This document shows, piece by piece, positions 7,650-12,859 of a stretch of DNA of 12,859 nt. Below the pieces are notes generated by a model. The model made no database searches. It had not been told where the DNA came from and saw only the letters and a program-made list of their open reading frames with translations. Positions within the stretch are counted from its first letter, which is position 1, and each line of letters opens with the position of its first letter. Source of the DNA: Kiritimatiellia bacterium (GTDB lineage Bacteria; Verrucomicrobiota; Kiritimatiellia; RFP12; UBA1067); contig JAFUDL010000457.1 of NCBI GenBank assembly GCA_017459225.1, positions 1 to 12,859 of the forward strand, written 5' to 3'. Both the position numbers and the translations under genes were made by a program.

Positions 7650-10445
7650 ATGAAATCAAACGCGAAGATGAAGTTCCAGAGCTGGAAGACGACGGACGAG
7701 GAAGAGCGTGCGAAACGTCGGGAGCGGGCCTCTGTCGAGTCGATGAAGGTGAGGGCAGTCGATGCCCCGGACGGCTTTGGAATCTATGAGGTTTCGCATC
7801 CGGCGGCGGACAGGCGTACGGCGAAATACCGCGTGGAGATACGCTCGCTGGATGAACCGATCAACACGTGCGACTGTCCTGACTTCGCGAAGAGCGGGCT
7901 TGGAACGTGCAAGCACATCGAGCGCGCCATGAAGAGCGCGGCGCGGAAATGCGGAAAACTTCGCCGTTCGCCTCGCGCCGAGGTGTTCATGTGTCGTGAT
8001 CCGTACGAGCCGAAGTTCGTTCCCGCAGAGGGGATGTCCATCGAGGCGAGGCGTGCGCTCGCCGGTTACTGCGACGCCGCTGGTCTCGTCAAGAACCGCA
8101 CGGCCGCCGGGATCGACGCATTCGTTCGCATGTGCGACCGGCTGAACGAGTTGAAGCCCGGCTCCGTTCGCGTTTCGGAGGAAGTGCGCAGACGGCTCGT
8201 GGAACTCGTCAGACGCGACGCGCTCGCGCGTGCCGTCGAGGAGTTCCGCGAGATGCAGGGCGACGACGGACAATGGCCTTTCCTGAAGCGGACGCTTTAT
8301 CCGTACCAGCGCGAAGGTGCGTTCCATCTCGCCGGGAAGGGACGTGCGCTGCTTGCGGACGAAATGGGCCTTGGCAAGACCGTCCAGGCGATTGCCGCCG
8401 CGCTGCTCTTGCGCGAGACGGTTGGAATCACGCGCGTGCTCGTGGTCGTGCCGGCTTCGCTCAAGGGCGAATGGGAGGACCAGATACACTTCTTCTCCGA
8501 CGCCGAGACGGAGCTCCTGTACGGGATACGCCATGTGCGTCTCGCGCGATATGCGGCGACGACGGCGTTCTTCCTTGTCGCCAACTACGAGCAGGTCATC
8601 CGCGACTGGAAGGAAGTCAACGACATCCTCAAGCCCGACCTTGTGATCCTCGACGAGGCGCAGCGCATCAAGAATTGGAAGACGAAGACGGCCCGCAACC
8701 TCAAGGGACTCTCCTCTCCGTATGCGTTCGTGCTGACCGGCACGCCGCTCGAGAACCGCATCGACGAGCTTTATTCGCTTGTCGAGTTTGTCGATCCCGC
8801 GCTTTTCGGCAGTCTCTTCAGATTCAACCGCCGGTTCTACTCCTTCGACAACGAAGGACACAACGAGGGCATGTGCAATCTGGAGAAGCTCCATGAGGCG
8901 ACTTCGCAGATTCTCCTGCGTCGGCGCAAGGCGGCGGTGGAGGACGAACTTCCGGGGCGGATGACGAAGACCTACAAGACCGGCATGACACCGGAACAGG
9001 AGCGTCGTTACAATGAACATTTCCGCGAAGTGGCCGCGCTCGTACAGCTGAGCAAAAAGCGTCCGCTCACGCCGAAGGAGCAGGAGCGCCTGCAGATGGA
9101 ACTCAGCATGATGCGGATGCTCTGCGACACATGCTACATCCTGGATTCGAAGATCAAGGATTCGCCGAAGCTGGACGAGTTCGAGAACGTGCTGGACGAT
9201 ATTTTTGCGGACGATCCGTCGCGCAAGGTGATCGTGTTCTCGGAATGGACGCGGATGCTCGATCTCGTGATTGAGCGCCTTGAGAAGAAGGGTATCGGCT
9301 ACGCGCTCCATACGGGGCAGGTCAACCAGAAGCGGCGTCGGGAGGAGATTCGACGTTTCAAAGAGGATGCGGACTGTCGTGTTTTCCTCGCGTCGGAGTC
9401 CGGTGGCGTGGGCCTGAACCTCCAGGTTGCAAGCGTGGTGGCGAACCTCGACATGCCGTGGAACCCCGCGCGACTGGAGCAGCGCATCGCGCGCGCGTGG
9501 CGCAAGAACCAGAAGCGGGACGTCCTGGTGGTGAACATGGTCGCCGCAGGGACGATCGAGGAACGGATGCTCCAGACGCTCGGTTTCAAGCAGGGACTTG
9601 CGGATTTCGTGTTGGACGCGATGGGCAACGCCGCTGACTTCGAGCTGCAGAACACCGAAAAGGCGAAGGGAAAGAAGAAGGAAAGCGCGTTCATGCAGCG
9701 GCTCGCGTCCGTCATGGGCGAGGCCGTGAAGGTGAACGCGGCGGCGACGCCGAAGTCGAAGGGCGAACCGACCATTCCGCCGGAGGATCGCCTGCGCGCG
9801 AGCGTCGAGGCGGAGTGTCCGGGCGTGGAGCGCCTGGTCGTCAAGTTCAGACGCGACGTCTCCGGGCGGAGCGTGGGCGGGGCGGTTGCGGTGGGGCGCG
9901 GCGTCGGGCGGAGCGAGATTGCGCAACGGATCGCCGAAACGCACGGAGTAGCGCTCCCGGATTACGCCGTGGAGGTGATCGATCCCGAGACATGGAAGCT
10001 GCTCCAGCGGCTTCGCGACATGGGCGTGATCTCGTTCTGCGGCGAAGACGTGAAGGATGTCGTTGTGAGGGATGCGCCGGACGCCGCCGCGATGGAGGCG
10101 GCGAAGCGCAGGAAGGCGGCTGAGAAGGCGGATGCCGAGACGCAACGTCTGCTAGACATGGGCACGCTGCTCGTGAACGGCGGGTTCCCCGAAGAGGGAC
10201 AGGTGTCGCTCCGCAAGGCGGCGGCGTTGGCGGCCGCGACGGCGCGTTATGCGCTTGGAGCGGTTCCCTTGGAACGGGAGATTGTGCCCGTGACGATCGA
10301 GGAGCTGGTCGTCATCGAGGGTGAATTGGATCTTCCTCAGGAATACGAACTAGTGTTACAGCTTGCGGTCCAGGGGCTTGACATCCCGCGTCCGCTCGAC
10401 TCGGCCCGCGCGCTCGTCGAGCAATGCCGAATAATGTGGAAGTGA
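7650..10445 (+). CDS. SWIM-domain SNF2-family helicase/translocase
   Basis: The product is 931 aa from ATG 7650 behind AAGGAGAGAG. Residues 74-89 form a SWIM zinc motif (CDCPDF...CKHI: C74, C76, C87, H89). The SNF2 core has Walker A DEMGLGKT (237-244), DEAQ (335-338), TGTP (363-366), motif V SESGGVGLNLQ (582-592) and motif VI QRIARAWRKNQ (611-621), where most relatives read QRI-RA-RIGQ. All residues for ATP hydrolysis appear present. After a Lys-rich linker (about 650-690) there is a C-terminal extension of about 240 residues that I do not recognise, ending in a helical repeat-like stretch (GGFPEEGQVSLRKAAALAAA). SNF2 proteins move along double-stranded DNA, and relatives serve in DISARM and other defence loci. 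It follows the JetA candidate by 45 bases on the same strand and shares its GC-rich codon use. Co-transcription is likely, but membership in the Wadjet complex is inference. Confidence 0.88.
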   Translation: MKSNAKMKFQSWKTTDEEERAKRRERASVESMKVRAVDAPDGFGIYEVSHPAADRRTAKYRVEIRSLDEPINTCDCPDFAKSGLGTCKHIERAMKSAARKCGKLRRSPRAEVFMCRDPYEPKFVPAEGMSIEARRALAGYCDAAGLVKNRTAAGIDAFVRMCDRLNELKPGSVRVSEEVRRRLVELVRRDALARAVEEFREMQGDDGQWPFLKRTLYPYQREGAFHLAGKGRALLADEMGLGKTVQAIAAALLLRETVGITRVLVVVPASLKGEWEDQIHFFSDAETELLYGIRHVRLARYAATTAFFLVANYEQVIRDWKEVNDILKPDLVILDEAQRIKNWKTKTARNLKGLSSPYAFVLTGTPLENRIDELYSLVEFVDPALFGSLFRFNRRFYSFDNEGHNEGMCNLEKLHEATSQILLRRRKAAVEDELPGRMTKTYKTGMTPEQERRYNEHFREVAALVQLSKKRPLTPKEQERLQMELSMMRMLCDTCYILDSKIKDSPKLDEFENVLDDIFADDPSRKVIVFSEWTRMLDLVIERLEKKGIGYALHTGQVNQKRRREEIRRFKEDADCRVFLASESGGVGLNLQVASVVANLDMPWNPARLEQRIARAWRKNQKRDVLVVNMVAAGTIEERMLQTLGFKQGLADFVLDAMGNAADFELQNTEKAKGKKKESAFMQRLASVMGEAVKVNAAATPKSKGEPTIPPEDRLRASVEAECPGVERLVVKFRRDVSGRSVGGAVAVGRGVGRSEIAQRIAETHGVALPDYAVEVIDPETWKLLQRLRDMGVISFCGEDVKDVVVRDAPDAAAMEAAKRRKAAEKADAETQRLLDMGTLLVNGGFPEEGQVSLRKAAALAAATARYALGAVPLEREIVPVTIEELVVIEGELDLPQEYELVLQLAVQGLDIPRPLDSARALVEQCRIMWK

Positions 10446-10503
10446 GTGTCGAGCCGGAAGGTGGGTAACTGGAATGCAGGAGAATGACACAAGAGGAGGC
10501 TCC

Positions 10504-10680
10504 ATGAGAGAAAATTTGGACAATCGAAATGCTACAGTCGCTTCGGACAGGCTTTATCGGGCGGTCAGGAATGTCATACAGGAAGCGCATGGCGTTGTTT
10601 CGCGTGTCGCGAACTGGGCGATGGTGGAGGCGAACTGGCGTGTGGGTTTTCGTGACGCATTGCGTCACGAATTGAGTTGA
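10504..10680 (+). pseudogene. Truncated DUF1016 (YhcG-type nuclease) N-terminal fragment
   Basis: ATG 10504 is preceded by a strong AGAGGAGG (10491-10498) and gives 58 residues. LYRAVRNVIQEAHGVVSRVA followed by NWAMVEANWRVG is the start of DUF1016_N, the N-terminal helix bundle of YhcG-like PD-(D/E)XK nucleases. These normally exceed 300 aa and accompany restriction systems. After WRVG the match ends, the sequence runs into a palindrome, and the frame closes after HELS. No downstream continuation is seen in any frame, so the body was deleted. An earlier in-frame ATG at 10474 adds ten residues but lacks a ribosome site. Confidence 0.6.
10649..10671. repeat. Perfect palindrome, 11-bp arms with a single central base
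   Basis: The left arm TTCGTGACGCA (10649-10659) and right arm TGCGTCACGAA (10661-10671) are exact reverse complements around T10660. No T-run follows on either strand, so it is a poor intrinsic terminator. The nearly zero spacer suits a dimeric DNA-binding protein or a recombination site. It sits exactly where the DUF1016 homology ends. Confidence 0.75.
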
Positions 10681-10684
10681 ACGC

Positions 10685-10750
10685 ATGATTGGTCACTACA
10701 CCAAGAAGAACGGCAAGGCCAAACAACGTAAAGGAGGCAAGAAGTCTTGA
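10685..10750 (+). CDS. Lysine-rich 21-aa mini-ORF overlapping the next start (doubtful)
   Basis: ATG 10685 opens a 21-codon frame (MIGHYTKKNGKAKQRKGGKK plus Ser). Its TGA (10748-10750) overlaps the TTG start of the next short gene in a TTGA junction. I recognise no family. A ribosome site for it is weak. It may be a real leader peptide, a gene-end remnant, or chance. The overlap with the strongly initiated TTG gene is the only reason to list it. Confidence 0.25.
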   Translation: MIGHYTKKNGKAKQRKGGKKS

Positions 10751-10920
10751 TTGAGAACACTATCAACGATGGCAAGACGATTGCAGACGGTGCCGGTGCC
10801 GGTTTTGTCTTCGACTGCCGGGCGATGCCGAACCCGCACTGGGACGAATCGCTGAGCGCAAAGGATTTGTGCATCGAGAAATGGTATAATATGAGTATGC
10901 ATCGGAGAGCGAAGTCATGA
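10747..10920 (+). pseudogene. Chimeric mini-gene: kinase-type leader joined to a RapZ-C-like fragment
   Basis: TTG 10747 is preceded by a near-ideal AAAGGAGG (10730-10737) and opens 57 codons ending at TGA 10918-10920, which overlaps the next gene's ATG (ATGA). The first 17 codons (IENTINDGKTIADGAG) parallel the start of the kinase remnant at 12358 (IANTINDDKTIAGGIG). Next comes GFVFDCRAMPNPHWDESL, which resembles the VFDVR-LPNP-W segment of the RapZ/UPF0042 C-terminal domain. The tail WYNMSMHRRA faintly recalls the RYHIHRRL of the kinase copy. The piece is far too short for either full protein, so it is probably a deletion product of a kinase/phosphotransferase-RapZ fusion, now acting at most as a leader for the AlbA_2 gene. 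Confidence 0.5.
10882..10890 (+). promoter_or_regulatory. Extended -10 promoter element for the AlbA_2 gene
   Basis: TGGTATAAT is a perfect TGN-TATAAT extended -10 box, 26 bases before ATG 10917. No good -35 is visible at 16-18 bp, which extended -10 promoters tolerate. It lies inside the mini-gene at 10747. The AlbA_2 gene could therefore have a private transcript with a short leader carrying GGAGAG (10906-10911), besides any read-through. Confidence 0.5.
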
Positions 10921-12200
10921 AAGAATCGCAAAACACAGAATTCAAGCTGTCGTGGCACGACGAGTACCTTAAATGGATTTGCGGTTTCGCGAACGCGAAA
11001 GGCGGGAAGCTGCTGATCGGCATTGATGATGCGGGCAAGCCCGTCGGTGTGGCAAACGCAAAGAAACTGCTTGAAGACATCCCGAACAAGATACGCGATA
11101 CAATGGGAATAGTTGCAGATGTCTCTCTGGTGAAGAGACAGAAGAAGGATGTCATTCAGATTGTCGTGCGTGAGAGCGATTTTCCTGTCGCCTATCGCGG
11201 CGAATATCACTACCGCACGGGATCCACGAAGCAACAGTTGACGGGCTTCGCGCTGACGCAATTCCTTTTCCACAAGATGCATCTCTCATGGGATGGTGCC
11301 GAGACCGTCAATCGCCTGTCTTCGCGGAAGTTCACGTTTAAGAGGCTGAAGTACAGGTTTGAGCAACGAGTCCACAAGGAGGTCAAGAACGCGGATTTGG
11401 TGTCGTATGGTCTTATTACGAAATGCGGTATACTCACAAACGCCGGGGCGTTGCTGGCTGATGATTGTCCGATTCCCCAGTCGCGCCTGTTCTGCACGCG
11501 TTGGTCGGGAAAAGACAAGGCGGCTGATTCGACGGCGAGCCGCAAGGAGCAAGGCAACATCCTTGAACTTCTTGACATGGCGGAGAACTTCATAAAAGTG
11601 CAGACGAACAAGGGCTGGGTGAAGCGTCCTACGGAGCGTGACAACTACCCGGACTATCCTGAACGTGCCGTTACGGAGTCGCTTGTGAACGCCTTCATCC
11701 ACCGCGACTACACGATCTCTGGGAGCGAAGTCCATGTGGACAAATTCGACGATAGAATGGAGATCATGTCGCCCGGCGGAATGCCTGACGGATCGCTCGT
11801 GCAGGACCTCGACGTGATGAACGTTCCGTCAGACAGGCGAAACGGCATTCTTGCCGATGTATTCGACCGCCTCGACTACATGGAGCGCGAGGAGAGCGGG
11901 TTCAAGAAGATCGTCGGAGCATACGCGGCAGATGTCTCACACAACCCTCTTGGTCTTGCGCCGAAGTTCTATTCCGCTGTCGGCTGCTTTGTCGTGACGT
12001 TGCCAAATCTAAATGGGGAACAGAAATCAAGCGTAGCCAAGGACGAGGTAGCAAGGAAAACTAGCAAGGGCAGAGTTGGGGCAGAGTCAGGGCAGAGTCA
12101 AGGTAGAGACGGGGCAGAGTCGGGTGATATCCAAGATCGAATCGTTGCGGCACTTCGAACAGGCGAATTGTCCAAGGCCGAAATTGCGGCAGCGATATGA
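10917..12200 (+). CDS. AlbA_2 / HATPase_c_4 ATP-binding putative regulator, C-terminus cut by in-frame TGA
   Basis: The product is 427 aa. Residues about 4-110 are an AlbA_2 (Schlafen-type AAA_4) domain: ESQNTEFKLSWHDEYLKWIC then FANAKGGKLLIGIDDAGKPV. Residues about 230-360 are the HATPase_c_4-like domain found in the RecG-like ATP-binding protein family: AVTESLVNAFIHRDYTISGS and MEIMSPGGMPDG. A linker made from an 11-bp tandem repeat (GRVGAESGQSQGRDGAESG) leads into the start of a winged-helix domain (RIVAALRTGELSKAEIAAAI), where TGA 12198-12200 ends the frame. The same frame continues with 44 more residues that complete the domain. Family members are thought to be DNA-binding transcription regulators or defence accessory proteins; no specific function is established here. 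The gene is coupled by ATGA overlap to the preceding mini-gene. Confidence 0.82.
   Translation: MKESQNTEFKLSWHDEYLKWICGFANAKGGKLLIGIDDAGKPVGVANAKKLLEDIPNKIRDTMGIVADVSLVKRQKKDVIQIVVRESDFPVAYRGEYHYRTGSTKQQLTGFALTQFLFHKMHLSWDGAETVNRLSSRKFTFKRLKYRFEQRVHKEVKNADLVSYGLITKCGILTNAGALLADDCPIPQSRLFCTRWSGKDKAADSTASRKEQGNILELLDMAENFIKVQTNKGWVKRPTERDNYPDYPERAVTESLVNAFIHRDYTISGSEVHVDKFDDRMEIMSPGGMPDGSLVQDLDVMNVPSDRRNGILADVFDRLDYMEREESGFKKIVGAYAADVSHNPLGLAPKFYSAVGCFVVTLPNLNGEQKSSVAKDEVARKTSKGRVGAESGQSQGRDGAESGDIQDRIVAALRTGELSKAEIAAAI
12071..12125 (+). repeat. Five 11-bp tandem repeats inside the AlbA_2 gene
   Basis: Units begin at 12071, 12082, 12093, 12104 and 12115 (CAGAGTTGGGG, CAGAGTCAGGG, CAGAGTCAAGG, TAGAGACGGGG, CAGAGTCGGGT). 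The period is exactly 11 bp, so successive units are read in different frames and encode the GAESGQSQGRDGAESG linker. Gain or loss of one unit by slippage would shift the frame of the downstream winged-helix domain. This is the layout of a possible on/off contingency tract. Confidence 0.8.
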
Positions 12201-12335
12201 CTTGATCGGGTCTCGGGATACTTGAACAGGGTTGTCCGGGCGTTGCTTGCGGACGGCATTATAGAGTTGACCTTGAAGGACAAACCTGCAAGCCGCCTCC
12301 AGAAATATCGCTTTACAGGCAAGGGGATAAAGTAA
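12201..12335 (+). pseudogene. Detached winged-helix tail of the AlbA_2 protein
   Basis: In the frame of the upstream gene, immediately after its TGA, 44 codons read LDRVSGYLNRVVRALLADGI and then IELTLKDKPASRLQKYRFTG to TAA 12333-12335. This completes the helix-turn-helix and wing begun by ELSKAEIAAAI, and a glycine (GGA) is the natural residue at the stop position. A single G-to-T change therefore explains the break. No start codon with a ribosome site suggests separate translation. Confidence 0.75.
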
Positions 12336-12357
12336 GGCTATAGTAAAAAGGAGTGCC

Positions 12358-12471
12358 ATGATTGCGAACACCATCAACGACGATAAGACGATTGCGGGCG
12401 GTATCGGGACGATGTTTGTGGGGCGCTATCATATCCATCGGAGACTTGGCCAAGGCGGAATGCAATCCTGA
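12358..12471 (+). pseudogene. Truncated Ser/Thr protein kinase (Hanks-type) N-terminus
   Basis: ATG 12358, behind AAAAAGGAG (12344-12352), opens 37 codons. The frame runs MIANTINDDKTIAGGIG, TMFV, then GRYHIHRRLGQGGM, the first strand and glycine-rich loop of bacterial PknB-like kinases, and ends two codons later at TGA 12469-12471. The rest of the kinase domain is absent. Following bases turn AT-rich at about 12475, marking a junction with the next element. The first 50 bases match the start of the mini-gene at 10747. Confidence 0.65.
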
Positions 12472-12506
12472 TTGCGCATATTTTGTGAAAAAATCTCAAA
12501 TAATAC

Positions 12507-12535
12507 TTGGAATCGGATAATGGATATAGTATAAT
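12507..12535 (+). promoter_or_regulatory. Sigma70-like promoter for the AAA ATPase gene
   Basis: TTGGAA (12507-12512) and TATAAT (12530-12535) are spaced 17 bp apart, with a consensus -10, in an AT-rich stretch between the kinase remnant and the start at 12567. Transcription would begin near 12542. It gives the last gene an independent transcript. Confidence 0.7.
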
Positions 12536-12566
12536 ACACCCAAAAAGAATATGAAAGGTTGTATCG

Positions 12567-12859
12567 ATGCTAATTAGGTTCTCAGTTGAAAACTTCAGAT
12601 CATTCAAAGATCGGCAGTCGCTATATCTTAATTCCGTCAAGACATGTAAGGAATGGATTGATGAGAATACCGCTGTAGAGTCGGATGTTAGGATTGTGCG
12701 TTCCGCTGTTATTTATGGGGCAAATGCAAGCGGCAAGACGAATCTTCTAATTGCCATGTTGCGCATGAAGGCATTCATGCTGTCGTCTGTTGACATTGAC
12801 AAGAATCCAAATTTCCTTTTGGCCGAACCTTTTTTGCTATGCAGTGGCAATTTTAACAA
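12567..12859 (+). CDS. AAA-family ATPase (AAA_15/AAA_21, abortive-infection type), N-terminal part
   Basis: ATG 12567 is preceded by GAAAGG (12553-12558), and the frame stays open to the right edge, giving 97 residues of a partial protein. MLIRFSVENFRSFKDRQSLY is the typical N-terminal strand of OLD/RloC-like ABC-type ATPases. The Walker A motif follows as VIYGANASGKTNLL. This family includes the ATPase subunits of several anti-phage systems (for example those paired with RloB-like, HNH or TOPRIM partners). Which system applies depends on the sequence beyond the window. Its AT-rich composition and own promoter set it apart from the preceding genes, so it is probably the first gene of a separate defence cassette. 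Confidence 0.85.
   Translation, partial: MLIRFSVENFRSFKDRQSLYLNSVKTCKEWIDENTAVESDVRIVRSAVIYGANASGKTNLLIAMLRMKAFMLSSVDIDKNPNFLLAEPFLLCSGNFN

Noticed and set aside
7656..10145. 829-codon open frame on the minus strand
   Set aside because: It lies antisense to the SNF2 gene, whose motifs are complete. The antisense product is Arg/His/Leu-rich without domains, as expected from high-GC codon bias.
10649..10671. Rho-independent terminator after the SNF2 gene
   Set aside because: The stem is perfect but is followed by ATTGAGTTGA rather than a T-run, and it lies inside the truncated DUF1016 frame about 200 bases past the SNF2 stop.
12198..12200. Alternative genetic code (TGA read as Gly or Trp)
   Set aside because: The jetC, ORF6N, 127-aa, jetD, DUF2397-like and SNF2 genes all end naturally at TGA at family-appropriate lengths, so TGA is a normal stop here.

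Overview
The window is a bacterial defence-island segment in which every convincing gene lies on the + strand. The two ends of the Wadjet-like part and the SNF2 gene are GC-rich, with dense CGC/GCG codons. The 540-3930 stretch and the last 400 bases are visibly more AT-rich, which suggests layered acquisition. The organism cannot be named from this sequence. Shine-Dalgarno sites, TGA/TAA stops, remnants of a Hanks-type kinase and of a RapZ-like protein, and ORF6N/DUF262 genes would fit an anaerobic Verrucomicrobiota/Lentisphaerota/Bacteroidota-type genome, but this is a weak inference.

Layout. Bases 3-533 encode the C-terminal end of a Wadjet-type SMC/SbcC-like ATPase (JetC). Its stop overlaps an ATG in an ATGA junction, as expected if jetD once followed directly. 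Instead, a block of about 4.2 kb follows. It holds a non-coding stretch with three 17-bp direct repeats spaced exactly 33 bp apart, an ORF6N protein with a PLD-like tail, a GmrSD-type DUF262/DUF1524 protein, an unrecognised 127-aa protein, and a pRiA4b-ORF3-like protein with a SEC-C zinc motif. The Wadjet genes then resume with a DUF2399/TOPRIM JetD-like protein (4756-5997) and, through a GTGA overlap, a DUF2397-like JetA candidate (5994-7604). A SWIM-SNF2 helicase of 931 aa follows on the same strand (7650-10445). The 12 bases at the jetC end (526-537) recur exactly at the jetD start (4752-4763), so the block looks as if it was inserted at the jetC/jetD junction.

Bases 10446-12566 form a scrap-yard of partial genes around one ATP-binding regulator gene. 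There is a truncated DUF1016 (YhcG) N-terminus that stops at a perfect 11-bp-arm palindrome, a lysine-rich mini-ORF, and a TTG-start mini-gene whose first 50 bases are about 80% identical to the start of a truncated Ser/Thr kinase gene 1.6 kb downstream. The gene between these two starts is an AlbA_2/HATPase_c_4 protein (10917-12200). It carries an 11-bp tandem repeat and an in-frame TGA that cuts off its winged-helix tail. The window ends inside a second defence-type gene, an AAA ATPase (12567 onward) with a good sigma70-like promoter.

How they work together (inference). JetC, JetD and JetA would be the loop-extruding motor, the TOPRIM nuclease and the kleisin of a plasmid-restricting Wadjet complex of the DUF2397/DUF2399 architecture. 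JetB (DUF2398 expected) is not visible and would have to lie upstream. The SNF2 protein may be an accessory translocase. The inserted four-gene block resembles a modification-dependent restriction module. The most notable points are the nested-defence arrangement, the 33-bp-period repeat array, and the two frame-sensitive features in the AlbA_2 gene.
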